Shown: positions 1 to 9,490, counted from the first letter of the stretch. The stretch: 64,000 bases of DNA from Putridiphycobacter sp965230195 (GCA_965230195.1 OZ245997.1:2046001-2110000); one strand, 5' to 3'. Notes: generated from the letters alone by a model not told the origin. Translations and numbers: made by a program.

Positions 1-236
1 TCCACAGGAATGAGTCCTTTCACCACTTCTATTTGCCAACCTGATTGATCTGATAAAAGTTTATTTAAGTCATTGAAGTCAGGTATTTTATTTGAATGGA
101 GTACGGGTTTCATTTGTTCAAGACAAGCTAAATACTCTCTGGAACCTTTGTTTTTCAGATTTTGTAATTGTCTTTCAAATAGAATTTTCCATACCTGAAA
201 GTGCTCCGTTTGGTAGTTTTTATAATTCTGTTTCAT
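1..236 (-). CDS. phhA: Phenylalanine 4-monooxygenase, N-terminal part, cut by window edge
   Basis: This is the first 78 codons of an aromatic amino acid hydroxylase; the catalytic iron-binding part lies beyond base 1. The enzyme oxidises phenylalanine to tyrosine in the cytosol using molecular oxygen and tetrahydropterin. The visible part contains the family signatures YQTEHFQVWKILFERQ, IPDFNDLN and SGWQIEVVKGLIPV, which are typical of bacterial PhhA. The start is the ATG at 234-236; an ATG 14 bases upstream is out of frame and soon meets a stop. The neighbour on the same strand is the pterin carbinolamine dehydratase that regenerates its cofactor, which supports the call. A strong hairpin sits just upstream of the start. 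Recognition is by motif only, but the match is clear. Confidence 0.9.
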   Translation of the reverse strand, partial: MKQNYKNYQTEHFQVWKILFERQLQNLKNKGSREYLACLEQMKPVLHSNKIPDFNDLNKLLSDQSGWQIEVVKGLIPV

Positions 237-250
237 ATTCTTTTTTGCAT

Positions 251-281
251 AAAAAAAACCGACTCTTCAGAATCGGTTTTT
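251..281 (-). terminator. Hairpin with T-tract between phhB and phhA
   Basis: Bases 255-265 and 270-280 form an 11-bp stem with one G-T pair and a TTCA loop, followed on the minus strand by a run of T. It has the form of an intrinsic terminator for phhB. Both arms are flanked by A/T runs, so it could work in either direction. It ends only about 15 bases before the phhA start, so it may instead act as an attenuator in the phhA leader. Confidence 0.7.
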
Positions 282-361
282 ATTAATTATTATGACACAT
301 TAATATTACAAGACCAATTCCTTATCGGTTAGTTTGTAATAGTAATATGTGTTTAATTTTA

Positions 362-625
362 TCATTCTATACATTTATCAATAGCCTTTGCCAATTCAAT
401 GTCATTTAGTGTAATTCCATCTTCATCATGTGTTGTTAACCTGATATGAAGTTTATTATACACATTTGTCCAATCAGGGTGATGGTGCATCTGTTCACAG
501 ATAAAACCAATCTCAACCATTTTGGCTAAAGCTTCCCCAAAACTAGAAAAAATTATGGTTCTTTCAATATAATTTCCATTTTTTGTCCAGTTTACCAGTG
601 AATTAATTTCTTTTTCAAGTGACAT
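362..625 (-). CDS. phhB: 4a-hydroxytetrahydrobiopterin dehydratase
   Basis: An 87-residue cytosolic pterin-4a-carbinolamine dehydratase. It removes water from the 4a-hydroxy pterin released by phenylalanine hydroxylase, so that the cofactor can be reduced and reused. The catalytic region MHHHPDW, followed by NKLHIRLTTHD, carries the three conserved histidines, and the length is usual for the family. It lies on the same strand as and just upstream of phhA, as in many bacteria with this pathway. A terminator-like hairpin separates the two genes, so they may be expressed as one partly attenuated unit. The 160 bases upstream (626-785) hold no gene; a weak TACATTTA box near its start could be the promoter. 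Confidence 0.93.
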   Translation of the reverse strand: MSLEKEINSLVNWTKNGNYIERTIIFSSFGEALAKMVEIGFICEQMHHHPDWTNVYNKLHIRLTTHDEDGITLNDIELAKAIDKCIE

Positions 626-785
626 TACTTAAGTGTTTTATGTAAATGTATGATAAATAAAATAATGTTAGAGATTACCTTATCTGATTTTTTAATAATT
701 GGTCCCTTTCTGCCGTTTGAAGTTATCTCCTCGTTTTTCGCTTTATATTAGTATTGGTTTGTTTAACAGGATCTGTTACACACTA

Positions 786-1532
786 TTAAATATGATAGTT
801 AAGGAGACTTTTGTTTTCTATAATTTGATGCAGATAAGAATTTGTTCTCAGAGAGTTTAATGTTTCCAGATGACCTACATGGTGACAATCAGACCCTATA
901 GCATTAATCCACCCACGTTGAATTAAACCTTCGGACATTTTTTTAACCTGTGGTCCATATACACCGGATAATGAGTTGATATTAAGTTGCATTAAACACC
1001 CCCGATTCATAAAGTCTTCAATTTTATCCCATTCGTTAAAGTAAAAAGGATAACGTTCAACATGAGCTAGAACCGGTTTAATTCCTCTGTTTTGAAGATT
1101 AAAAATAACTTCCTTGATACGGGTAGGTTCGTGCATAAAGGATAGTTCAAATAGTAAATAATTATCACCAAAGGTCAAGAGTTCACCTGACTCTATGAGT
1201 TCTTCCAAATGAAAATCGAGATAGTATTCGGCAGCAGCTTCAATTTCTATCGGAATGTTATTCTCTTTGATTGCCTTTTTTACCTGTTCTAAACCTTCAT
1301 TAATTATTTGGGGAGTATTTTTGTAAAAATCACTCATTATATGTGGTGTAGTGATCACTTTTTGGTACCCCAAATCAACAAATCCTTTTAGCATATTTAA
1401 AGTATCATCAATACTCTTAGAGCCATCATCAATATTGGGAATCAAGTGACTATGCAAGTCAGTGCCCAGAACTGATAAATCAATAGGATCTAGTTTTGCC
1501 TGTTTGGTGAATAATTTTTTAACGAGGTTCAT
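786..1532 (-). CDS. CpsB/YwqE-type PHP-family tyrosine-protein phosphatase
   Basis: A 248-residue metal-dependent phosphatase of the PHP fold, the family that dephosphorylates the tyrosine kinases controlling capsule and exopolysaccharide export in Firmicutes. The metal-binding motif DLHSHLIPNIDDGS lies near residues 25-38, followed by TTPHIM, a central LAHVERYPFY and a late GSDCHH, all in family order. It is the last gene of the sugar-nucleotide operon, 22 bases after rmlB, which fits a role in regulating polysaccharide assembly. No tyrosine kinase is visible in the window, so its substrate is unknown. PHP histidinol phosphatases are related, but the capsule context and motif spacing favour this assignment. 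Confidence 0.82.
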   Translation of the reverse strand: MNLVKKLFTKQAKLDPIDLSVLGTDLHSHLIPNIDDGSKSIDDTLNMLKGFVDLGYQKVITTPHIMSDFYKNTPQIINEGLEQVKKAIKENNIPIEIEAAAEYYLDFHLEELIESGELLTFGDNYLLFELSFMHEPTRIKEVIFNLQNRGIKPVLAHVERYPFYFNEWDKIEDFMNRGCLMQLNINSLSGVYGPQVKKMSEGLIQRGWINAIGSDCHHVGHLETLNSLRTNSYLHQIIENKSLLNYHI

Positions 1533-1554
1533 GAAGGATAAAATTAATCTAAAA

Positions 1555-2619
1555 TTATGTGTTTAAATAATGTTTAGAGTAATATTTTTGATAATCTCCT
1601 GATGCAATATCGTCCATCCACTTTTCATTTTCCAGGTACCAATCCACAGTCTTTTCCAACCCTTCCTCGAATGTGATTGAAGGAACCCAGCCTAAATCTG
1701 CTTTAATTTTAGTGGCATCAATGGCATAGCGCATATCATGCCCTGCGCGATCAGTAACAAAGGTTATCAGTTGTTCTGATGTTCCTGAAGGTCGGTTAAG
1801 TTTAATGTCCATAATGTTGCATAGTCGTTTAACCAGGTCAATATTTGTCCATTCATTCCATCCACCTATATTATAAGTTTCACCAATAACACCGTCATGA
1901 AAAACAGTATCAATTGCTTTGGCATGATCTTCAACCCAAAGCCAATCTCGTACATTTTCACCGGTTCCGTAAATAGGTAGGGGTTGTTGTGCCTTGATAT
2001 TATTAATCATTAAAGGAATCAATTTTTCAGGAAACTGATGAGAACCATAATTATTAGAACAGTTTGATACTTTAACAGGTAGTTTATAAGTATGAAAATA
2101 GGCCCTGACAATATGATCAGAACTCGCCTTTGAAGAAGAGTAGGGGCTTCGTGGATCATAACCACTGGTTTCTGTAAAGAACCCTGATTTTCCTAATGAG
2201 CCATAAACTTCATCAGTTGAAATATGATAAAATACACCTTTATGATTATCAGACCAGTAATTCTTTGCAGCCTCCAATAAATTAACAGTACCAATCACAT
2301 TTGTTTGAATGAAATCCATGGGCCCCGTTATAGAGCGGTCGACATGTGATTCAGCGGCTAAATGTATAACATCAGAAATTTCCTTTTCATTAAAAATACT
2401 GACCAAAAAACTTTTATCCTGGATGTCCCCCTTTATAAACTCATAGTTTGCTGATTGTTCAATGTCAGAAAGATTGTTGAGGTTTCCTGCATAGGTTAAT
2501 TTGTCAAGATTAAATATCTTATAATTTGGATATTTTTTTAGAAATAGGCGAATAACATGTGATCCTATAAAACCTGCTCCTCCTGTAATTAAAATATGTT
2601 TATCAAAATGTGTTGACAT
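1555..2619 (-). CDS. rfbB: dTDP-glucose 4,6-dehydratase
   Basis: A 354-residue short-chain dehydrogenase that converts dTDP-glucose to dTDP-4-keto-6-deoxyglucose, the second step towards dTDP-rhamnose and other deoxysugars. The NAD-binding motif TGGAGFIGSH is near residue 13, the catalytic STDEVYG is around residue 134, and the YxxxK pair lies in PYSSSKASSDH. SNNYGSHQFPEKLIP and the late YNIGGWNEW are typical of RmlB. It lies 64 bases after the WbpA-type dehydrogenase in the same operon. RmlA, RmlC and RmlD are not in the window, so they must lie elsewhere, or the keto sugar is used for another deoxysugar. Confidence 0.93.
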   Translation of the reverse strand: MSTHFDKHILITGGAGFIGSHVIRLFLKKYPNYKIFNLDKLTYAGNLNNLSDIEQSANYEFIKGDIQDKSFLVSIFNEKEISDVIHLAAESHVDRSITGPMDFIQTNVIGTVNLLEAAKNYWSDNHKGVFYHISTDEVYGSLGKSGFFTETSGYDPRSPYSSSKASSDHIVRAYFHTYKLPVKVSNCSNNYGSHQFPEKLIPLMINNIKAQQPLPIYGTGENVRDWLWVEDHAKAIDTVFHDGVIGETYNIGGWNEWTNIDLVKRLCNIMDIKLNRPSGTSEQLITFVTDRAGHDMRYAIDATKIKADLGWVPSITFEEGLEKTVDWYLENEKWMDDIASGDYQKYYSKHYLNT

Positions 2620-2683
2620 AGCTAGGAAATAAACGATAATATCAAAAAAGTATTATCTACTAAATTAATAAAAGCCTATTGGT

Positions 2684-3982
2684 TTACAGTGACCAATACA
2701 TTAAATCTTGTATTTTTCCTTTATATGTGCCCTTAAGGTCAACAAAAACACCTTTACCGTCTTTCATCATTGCCTTAAAGTCATCCTCAACATAATTGTC
2801 ATATTCCTTATGGTTTACAGCAACTATGATGGCATCATAATCATTTGTCATATTTTTTTGTAGTGTAAAGCCATATTCGCGGTTCAATTCATCTGAATCT
2901 GCATGTGGATCAACAACATCAACATTACATGAGAATGATTCCAGTTCGCGAATAACGTCAACTACCTTGGAATTTCTGATATCACTTACATCTTCTTTAA
3001 AAGTGGCTCCCATTAACAATACCTTTGATTCCATTGGGTTTTTACCCTGTTTTATCATCATTTTAACGGTTTGCTTTCCGGTATAAAATCCCATGGAATC
3101 ATTCACGTACCTTCCGGAGTTAATGATTTTGGCATGGTATCCTACTTGTTTTGCTTTGTGAGTCAGATAATAAGGGTCAACACCAATGCAGTGACCTCCA
3201 ACTAAACCAGGACGAAAATTAAGGAAATTCCATTTGGTTCTGGCTGCTTCCAAAACATCATATGTATTTATCCCTAATTTATTGAAGATTATTGATAACT
3301 CATTAATAAGTGCAATATTAACATCTCTCTGAGTGTTTTCAATAATTTTTGCAGCTTCTGCTACTTTAATTGTTGCCGCTCTGTGAATCCCGGCTTCAAC
3401 AACTAATTCATAAGTTTTTGCTATTATTTCTGCAGACTCTTCGGTGTCTCCCGAAGCTACTTTAACAATACTGGATAAGGTGTGTACCTTGTCTCCCGGG
3501 TTAATTCTCTCAGGAGAATAGCCAACATTAAAGTCTGATTTCCACTTAAGTCCTGAAATCTCTTCTAAAACCGGGATACAGTCTTCTTCAGTACAGCCAG
3601 GGTATACCGTTGATTCGTAGACTACATAGTCTCCTTTTTTAAGCACTTGTCCAACAGCTTTTGAAGCGCCCAATAACGGTTTTAAGTCAGGTAATCTACT
3701 TTCATCAATAGGAGTTGGAACTGCAACAATAAAAAAGTTGGCTTTTCTCAGTGTATCTATATCTGCAGTAAATTCAATATCACAGCCTTCAAAATCTGCT
3801 GATTCCAGTTCATCACTGGGATCAATATTTTGTTTCATTAATTCAATCCTTTCTGAATTGATATCGAATCCAATAACCTTGATCTTCTTTGCAAACTCCA
3901 ATGCAATTGGAAGTCCTACATAACCCAACCCTATTACTGCTAAGGTGGCCTCTTTGGCAACCAGCTTATCGTAAATGTTCAT
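2684..3982 (-). CDS. wbpA: UDP-N-acetylglucosamine 6-dehydrogenase, WbpA/TviB type
   Basis: A 432-residue nucleotide-sugar dehydrogenase of the UDP-N-acetylhexosamine branch. It oxidises C6 of UDP-GlcNAc to the uronic acid with two NAD. The N-terminal Rossmann motif is VIGLGYVGLP, the middle has YESTVYPGCTEE and GYSPERINPGD, and the catalytic cysteine is in GGHCIGVDPYY near residue 265. The family also includes TviB and WbpO, which act on UDP-GlcNAc or UDP-GalNAc. The call to WbpA rests on the adjoining WbpB-, WbpD- and WbpE-type genes. The spacing to the upstream wbpB-like gene is one base, so the two are co-transcribed and probably translationally coupled. It is clearly distinct from the UDP-glucose dehydrogenase in the same operon. 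Confidence 0.88.
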   Translation of the reverse strand: MNIYDKLVAKEATLAVIGLGYVGLPIALEFAKKIKVIGFDINSERIELMKQNIDPSDELESADFEGCDIEFTADIDTLRKANFFIVAVPTPIDESRLPDLKPLLGASKAVGQVLKKGDYVVYESTVYPGCTEEDCIPVLEEISGLKWKSDFNVGYSPERINPGDKVHTLSSIVKVASGDTEESAEIIAKTYELVVEAGIHRAATIKVAEAAKIIENTQRDVNIALINELSIIFNKLGINTYDVLEAARTKWNFLNFRPGLVGGHCIGVDPYYLTHKAKQVGYHAKIINSGRYVNDSMGFYTGKQTVKMMIKQGKNPMESKVLLMGATFKEDVSDIRNSKVVDVIRELESFSCNVDVVDPHADSDELNREYGFTLQKNMTNDYDAIIVAVNHKEYDNYVEDDFKAMMKDGKGVFVDLKGTYKGKIQDLMYWSL

Positions 3983-3983
3983 T

Positions 3984-5039
3984 CTAATGTTTTTGCTTTG
4001 AAAAATTTTTATTTCTTTCTTCGTAAATTCGTTCTATAATTTCCACTACTTTAAGTCCTTCAAGGGCATTAGTGGTTGATTTGGTTCTCCCTTTAAGTGT
4101 ATCCACTACATTTTCAATAATGAAGTGATGATTTGCGGCAGATCCCTTATAGTTACCATAATCGTTTGGTGGATTTGAAGGTGGTAATTCAGGCATCTCA
4201 TAGCCATCAATGTGGCAGTATTCAACTTCGTTCATATACTGTCCCCCAACTTTTACACTACCTTTACTACCAATAATTGTTATGCTGCTTTCCAGGTTTT
4301 TATTCCAAACAGCTGTTGAATAATTAATACTACCCATCCCTCCGTCAAGAAAGTCAAATGAAACAAATCCGGAATCCTCAAAGTCAGTGGAATGTTGGTG
4401 GGTAAAATCATTAAACTTTCCCTGGATATTGGTGATATCACCAAATAACCAATACATTATATCAATAAAGTGAGAGAACTGGGTAAACAATGTTCCACCA
4501 TCCAGATCATTAAGTCCCTTCCAGCCATCCTTCTTGTAATATCTGTCATCACGATTCCAGTAGCAATTTACCTGAACCATAAATATGTCACCTATTATCT
4601 TGTTTTCAACAATATGTTTTAACCATACAGAAGGTGGAGAATACCTGTTTTGCATAACAGCAAATACCTGTCTGTGATTTCGTAATGCTTTATAGATCAC
4701 GCTTTCACATTTTGCTTTAGACAAACCAATAGGTTTTTCAACGACAATATGCTTATTGTGATCAAGTATTGCCACTGCCTGATCGGAATGAAGTCCGTTA
4801 GGTGTACAGATATTGGCGACATCAAAATCTATATTATGTGCTAGTAAGTCATCAACAGATTTAAAAAAAGGTACATTTTCAAAATTCTCGAGATTCAAAT
4901 TCTCTTTATCATTTGAATCGCAAAGTGCCACCAACTCAGCTTCCGGATTGTTGACGATCATGGAGGCGTGTCGTTTTCCAATATGGCCGCATCCTATTAC
5001 TGCAAATCTTATCTTACCATTTTCTAATTTGTCAGACAT
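3984..5039 (-). CDS. wbpB: UDP-GlcNAc-uronate 3-dehydrogenase, WbpB-like Gfo/Idh/MocA oxidoreductase
   Basis: A 351-residue Gfo/Idh/MocA oxidoreductase. In the Wbp pathway this family oxidises C3 of UDP-N-acetylglucosaminuronic acid to the 3-keto sugar. The nucleotide-binding GCGHIGKRHA is near residue 17, and the catalytic-lysine motif EKPIGLSKAKC is near residue 100. GGTLFTQFSHFIDIMYW in the second half is typical of the WbpB/WlbA branch. Its start overlaps the stop of the upstream acetyltransferase by one base, and the next gene follows after one base. Substrate specificity cannot be read from the sequence alone; the gene order with WbpA, WbpD and WbpE types carries the functional call. 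Confidence 0.85.
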   Translation of the reverse strand: MSDKLENGKIRFAVIGCGHIGKRHASMIVNNPEAELVALCDSNDKENLNLENFENVPFFKSVDDLLAHNIDFDVANICTPNGLHSDQAVAILDHNKHIVVEKPIGLSKAKCESVIYKALRNHRQVFAVMQNRYSPPSVWLKHIVENKIIGDIFMVQVNCYWNRDDRYYKKDGWKGLNDLDGGTLFTQFSHFIDIMYWLFGDITNIQGKFNDFTHQHSTDFEDSGFVSFDFLDGGMGSINYSTAVWNKNLESSITIIGSKGSVKVGGQYMNEVEYCHIDGYEMPELPPSNPPNDYGNYKGSAANHHFIIENVVDTLKGRTKSTTNALEGLKVVEIIERIYEERNKNFSKQKH

Positions 5040-5617
5040 TATTTAATTCTTTTAACAGTATTATTTTCAAGTTTGTATTCTTGCTGACTTTCGTGACAAA
5101 CGGCATATCCCTCATCATTAAAATTGAGTCTGTGTCCGTACTCACTTACCCACCCAATTTGCTTGGAGGGGTTTCCAACAACGAGTGCAAAATTAGGAAT
5201 ATCTTTTGTAACAACTGCACCGGCACCAATAAAAGCGTACTCACCAATGTTGTGACCGCAAACAATTGTTGCATTAGCGCCAATTGAAGCACCCTTTTTT
5301 ACAATGGTTTTGGAGTATTGATCTCTTCTGTTTACAGCACTTCTTGGGTTGATTACGTTTGTAAAAACCATTGAAGGGCCGAGGAAGACATCATCTTCAC
5401 AAATTACACCAGTGTAAATGGAAACATTGTTTTGAACTTTAACATTATTACCTAGCACTACATCTGGTGAAATGACAACATTTTGTCCAAGGTTACATTT
5501 TTTTCCTAATTTAGAGTTTGACATGATATGTGAAAAATGCCATATCTTGGTTCCCTCTCCAATTTCACAATTATCGTCAATAACTGCAGTTGGATGAGAA
5601 AAATAGTGGTTTGTCAT
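5039..5617 (-). CDS. wbpD: UDP-3-amino-sugar N-acetyltransferase, WbpD/WlbB-like
   Basis: A 192-residue left-handed beta-helix acetyltransferase. It is predicted to acetylate the 3-amino group of UDP-2-acetamido-3-amino-glucuronic acid with acetyl-CoA. Hexapeptide repeats run from residue 10 to about 150 (for example VIDDNCEIGEGTKIW, VVISPDVVLGNN, IGANATIVCGHNIGEYAFIGAGAVV). They are followed by the conserved end VVGNPSKQIGWVSEYG, and the length matches the family. The gene sits six bases after the T9SS cargo gene and overlaps the next gene by one base. Together with the WbpA-, WbpB- and WbpE-type genes it completes the route to UDP-2,3-diacetamido-glucuronate. Confidence 0.88.
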   Translation of the reverse strand: MTNHYFSHPTAVIDDNCEIGEGTKIWHFSHIMSNSKLGKKCNLGQNVVISPDVVLGNNVKVQNNVSIYTGVICEDDVFLGPSMVFTNVINPRSAVNRRDQYSKTIVKKGASIGANATIVCGHNIGEYAFIGAGAVVTKDIPNFALVVGNPSKQIGWVSEYGHRLNFNDEGYAVCHESQQEYKLENNTVKRIK

Positions 5618-5623
5618 TATTGG

Positions 5624-8600
5624 CTAGTTTTTAATTACTTCAATTGTTTTTGATTGATTATCCAGTACAAGATTTAGGTAATAAATACCGTTTGACTGTG
5701 CTTCAAGATTTAGTTTGATAACCTGAACATCTATGTACTTAGATTGGGTAATAATCTGACCAATTTCATTATAAATCTCCAGGTTCACTTCATGGTACTT
5801 TTGTGTTAAATCAACAATAAACTCATCATACACAGGATTAGGGAATACATTTATTTTAATATCATCCTCTCCGGAGATATCAAGTCCGCTGATGGTATAA
5901 CAATCTGAAGTATCAACACAATTTTGATTATTTACTGTTACAGCATAGTTACCATTAACGGAAGGGGAAAATGATTGATTAGTTTCACCAGCTATTTCGG
6001 ACCAATTATTGTCGCAGTCCAGCCATTGGTAAGTTGCTCCAGCCTGGTTAGCTGTTAAGGTCCAGTTTTGAGAGGTTATACTTGTATCTACATTGTTAAC
6101 CGTAAGATTTAAAGTGACAACGGAATCACAGGTTGAGGTGGTAAAAGTTTCAATATAAGTGCCTGTTGAAGTCAGGGTTTGATTCCCCAGTATGTATGAT
6201 TCCCCCTGACATATTGTACCAGAAACAGAAGTGCTGTCAATCGGTGCTATAGTAAAAACTGCATTTGAATCCAGTGTGTAAGCCTGTCCACATTGAAAGG
6301 CTGTCAGGTGAAAATCAAATGCTCCTGTACCGGTAAATACAGCATAATCATTCAGTCCTGTAAAGGCATAAGTATCTACTCCGTTTGTAAAATGCCAGGA
6401 TATTGAATCTACATCATGACCAGTATAGTCAAATATGACAAAGTCGTTCAGACAGGTTGCTACATTGGTCAGTGTATAATCCGGTTGAGGAGGAAGTACA
6501 TTAATTCGATAATCTTCAACTTCTCCGTCAAACCCATCCTCACAAGGTAGTGGTGCTACGCCAAATTTTGCAGATACCCTCATTGTAGTAGAACCAAAGA
6601 CTGCGGAACAGGGAACAGTAAAATTAAGCGGTGAATTTGAAGTAATACCATTGGCCGAGTTTTGTGTAAAACCAAGATCATATTCTTCACCTGGATCTAT
6701 AAAGTCACCATCCTGATTCCAGTCAATCCATGCTTTAGAATAAATAGTATAATTCCCATCTGTATTTAAATTAACGGTAAGGTCATAATTATTCCCTATA
6801 ATAAGGTCGGCTGAATCTGTTGACGTATAATCAGTATAAGGTTGAAGTTTCCCTGTTGCATTATTGATGCCGTCAAGGTCAACAAGAGTTACAGCTGTAG
6901 CCCAACTCATGTTTCCTGCAGAAACACAGGCAGGTTTATGTTCGTACATAAACTTATAAGTTTCAGTGGTGTCGCCATTTACACCAACTGCATAAACCTT
7001 AAAGAAAATTTGAGAGTTAACAGCAGCACCCGGAATAGGATTGGTTGTTACCCATGTACTGTCAACTGTGTTAGTCATGGTTAATGTATTGTTAAAAGTC
7101 TGATCATTTAATGACCATTTAACATAGGCACTTGTAATATTAAAGTCGTAGGAAATAACTGAGGTGATGTATTGATCAACCATTTCTACCGGAGCTTCGT
7201 CAGTTGGCGTATCGGTAATATTGGTTTTAATTATGGCAGGAAAATCGGATCTTCCAACCAATGTGTACTCCCATAATCCTCTACCCCAGGTTGCGGCGCG
7301 TATGGTATTTGTGCCCCACATTACTTCCATGTCTTCTATAGCCATGTTAGGAAGGTCAGGGTTATAAAGTGTCCAGCTTGATCCGTTCAAAGGCATGGTA
7401 TAAACGCCTATTTCGGCACCAAGATAAATATTAGGTGCATCAAGGTGATCAATAATCACTTTTCGGATTGGCATGCTACCCAGATTGTGTGTAATGTTAG
7501 TCCAGCTTTGGCCCTGATCTTGGCTTATAAACACTTTTTGTCCGTCGTTTTGATACCTTGCAAATGTCACAATAACGATATCATCATTTTCGGGAGCAAA
7601 AGCAATGTCAGTGATGGTATAACCGGGAAGGTTATTACTAATATCACTAAATGTGACCCCGCCATCTGTTGATTTTTCAATTGAAGAGCCTCTGCTGACA
7701 ATCATAATATCAGAGTTGTTTTGAGCAATAGCAGCTTCGGCAATTGATCCGCTAAAACCAGGTGTTCCAATATTGGTCCATCCATTTCCAAAATCTTCAC
7801 TTTTATAAATGTTTTCACCAAAGGAGTAGACCGTCATATGGTCGTTTGGATCATAAATAAGCGGAGCAATCCAACTTCCGTTCTGTCCTGCCGGAGTGAC
7901 TCCACCCTGACTGATTCCTCCATCTTTAGTTCTTCTTCTTCCACCAAACTGTAAGCTGCCAATCATCCAGTCGCTGTTTAATGGGTGTATAATACCTTCC
8001 ATACCATCAGCCCCATAAAATTCGAGCCATGTAGTTTCATGTTTAATACTGGTACCGTTATCCTGTGAGCCGGCTATGCTCCTGAAATGGTTGGACTGGC
8101 TGACTCCAAGTGAGTAATTTTCTCTGATACCGGTTCCCTGGCTTAGAATTTGCCAGGTAGCACCATTATTACTGGATTTACATAAATAACCATCTGTGGC
8201 TACATAGTAAACACTATTAATACTTTGTGCATTTCGCAGGTCAGCATGTACGTAAAAGCCATTATTAAAGCTTGCGGCTGTTCCCTGTGCCCAATAGGTA
8301 ATTTGATTAAATGTTTGTCCGCCATCGCTACTACCTTCAATATCTAAATACCCATAAAGCATCTTGGAAGTGTCCTGGTCATCTACTGCAAAACCACGAC
8401 AGGTCTCATTAAGTGTACCATTTACAAGTGTAAAGTTTACACCTTCATCAGTTGATTTCCATATACCATTATTTGAGGCAAAATAAACGCATGAAGCACA
8501 ATCGTTACTTACTGAAATGTGACCACGGCTATCATTGTTTCCCACAATCTGATTTGATTGACTATAAGAAAGTCCTGTATCAGTTGATCTTAGAACAACA

Positions 8601-9490
8601 TTTTGGTTGGTACCCCAATAATAGTCATCATAAATGTAAATGATAGAGCTATTTGTCGGATGAAAATCAATATCTATTATATCTCCTGTAGTAACCAATT
8701 GGGTCCAGGTTTGGAGATTGTCAGCAGATCTGTATATTCCACTGGAAGTTCCAATAAATATAAGGTCCGAAATAGTTGGATGGTAGGCTATCATATAGAT
8801 TCTCGAATTACTGCCTAATCCACCCCAACCAAGTGTTGCAGGATTAAAATTAGTTTGAGTCCAGGTTGCTCCACCATCAGTTGATCTGTAAATACCGTTT
8901 GTGGTTCCATTTCTGGAATTACGAACATTAATTAGTACTGAGTCAGGATTAGTGGGCGAAACTGCTATTGCATCAACACCTGAACTGACCAGAAAGTCAG
9001 TAGTGTTTTCCCAGTTAGCTCCACCATCAAGTGTCCTCCAGAACCCTCCACTTCTTGAGCCCAGATAGATGTGTTGATCATTGTTTGGGTTAACATAAAA
9101 ATGCTCAACTCTACCCATTCCTGCTGAATAATGCCCTGTAATACTGTCTACCGAATACGGGCCCAGGTCACGCCAGCCAAAATTGTAAAAACTTCTGTCT
9201 GAAGATTGTCCTTCCTGTAATTCCGAAAAAGCATTTTCAACCAGGTAGGGGGCAATTTGGGAGCGGTTTCCGTCAGGAAAATATTTGTATTCATTCATTT
9301 CACGCCACCGTTGGTAAGGCTTCCATCCCGAACCTTTACCTTTGGGGTGAGTTTGAAAATACGATTCAGCTGCTTCAACAACCTCGTAGAAGTTATACGA
9401 GGGATTATTCATCATTTCTTTATATGAAATCTGAGCACTTACACTAAACATTGAAAGTGTAAAAAGAATTAAAAGACCTGTATTTTTCAT
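5624..9490 (-). CDS. Secreted T9SS cargo: BNR/sortilin-like beta-propeller protein with GEVEDY and sorting domains
   Basis: A 1288-residue protein with a signal peptide (cleavage near residue 19, SVSAQ). Residues about 110-800 carry at least eight Asp-box repeats such as STDGGATW, STDEGVNF, SSDGGQTF, SEDFGNGW and SQDQGQSW, which indicate one or more sortilin/VPS10-like beta-propellers. An adhesion-type region with the DGEVEDYRI motif follows, then a Bacteroidota repeat module (CQGESYILG). The C-terminus (INVFPNPVYDEF ... SNGIYYLNL) is a type A T9SS sorting domain, so the protein should cross the outer membrane through T9SS and be surface-anchored or released. No catalytic residues were recognised. 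It lies inside an operon of sugar-nucleotide genes, six bases before the wbpD-like gene, which suggests a structural or anchoring link. Its ligand is unknown. Confidence 0.88.
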   Translation of the reverse strand: MKNTGLLILFTLSMFSVSAQISYKEMMNNPSYNFYEVVEAAESYFQTHPKGKGSGWKPYQRWREMNEYKYFPDGNRSQIAPYLVENAFSELQEGQSSDRSFYNFGWRDLGPYSVDSITGHYSAGMGRVEHFYVNPNNDQHIYLGSRSGGFWRTLDGGANWENTTDFLVSSGVDAIAVSPTNPDSVLINVRNSRNGTTNGIYRSTDGGATWTQTNFNPATLGWGGLGSNSRIYMIAYHPTISDLIFIGTSSGIYRSADNLQTWTQLVTTGDIIDIDFHPTNSSIIYIYDDYYWGTNQNVVLRSTDTGLSYSQSNQIVGNNDSRGHISVSNDCASCVYFASNNGIWKSTDEGVNFTLVNGTLNETCRGFAVDDQDTSKMLYGYLDIEGSSDGGQTFNQITYWAQGTAASFNNGFYVHADLRNAQSINSVYYVATDGYLCKSSNNGATWQILSQGTGIRENYSLGVSQSNHFRSIAGSQDNGTSIKHETTWLEFYGADGMEGIIHPLNSDWMIGSLQFGGRRRTKDGGISQGGVTPAGQNGSWIAPLIYDPNDHMTVYSFGENIYKSEDFGNGWTNIGTPGFSGSIAEAAIAQNNSDIMIVSRGSSIEKSTDGGVTFSDISNNLPGYTITDIAFAPENDDIVIVTFARYQNDGQKVFISQDQGQSWTNITHNLGSMPIRKVIIDHLDAPNIYLGAEIGVYTMPLNGSSWTLYNPDLPNMAIEDMEVMWGTNTIRAATWGRGLWEYTLVGRSDFPAIIKTNITDTPTDEAPVEMVDQYITSVISYDFNITSAYVKWSLNDQTFNNTLTMTNTVDSTWVTTNPIPGAAVNSQIFFKVYAVGVNGDTTETYKFMYEHKPACVSAGNMSWATAVTLVDLDGINNATGKLQPYTDYTSTDSADLIIGNNYDLTVNLNTDGNYTIYSKAWIDWNQDGDFIDPGEEYDLGFTQNSANGITSNSPLNFTVPCSAVFGSTTMRVSAKFGVAPLPCEDGFDGEVEDYRINVLPPQPDYTLTNVATCLNDFVIFDYTGHDVDSISWHFTNGVDTYAFTGLNDYAVFTGTGAFDFHLTAFQCGQAYTLDSNAVFTIAPIDSTSVSGTICQGESYILGNQTLTSTGTYIETFTTSTCDSVVTLNLTVNNVDTSITSQNWTLTANQAGATYQWLDCDNNWSEIAGETNQSFSPSVNGNYAVTVNNQNCVDTSDCYTISGLDISGEDDIKINVFPNPVYDEFIVDLTQKYHEVNLEIYNEIGQIITQSKYIDVQVIKLNLEAQSNGIYYLNLVLDNQSKTIEVIKN

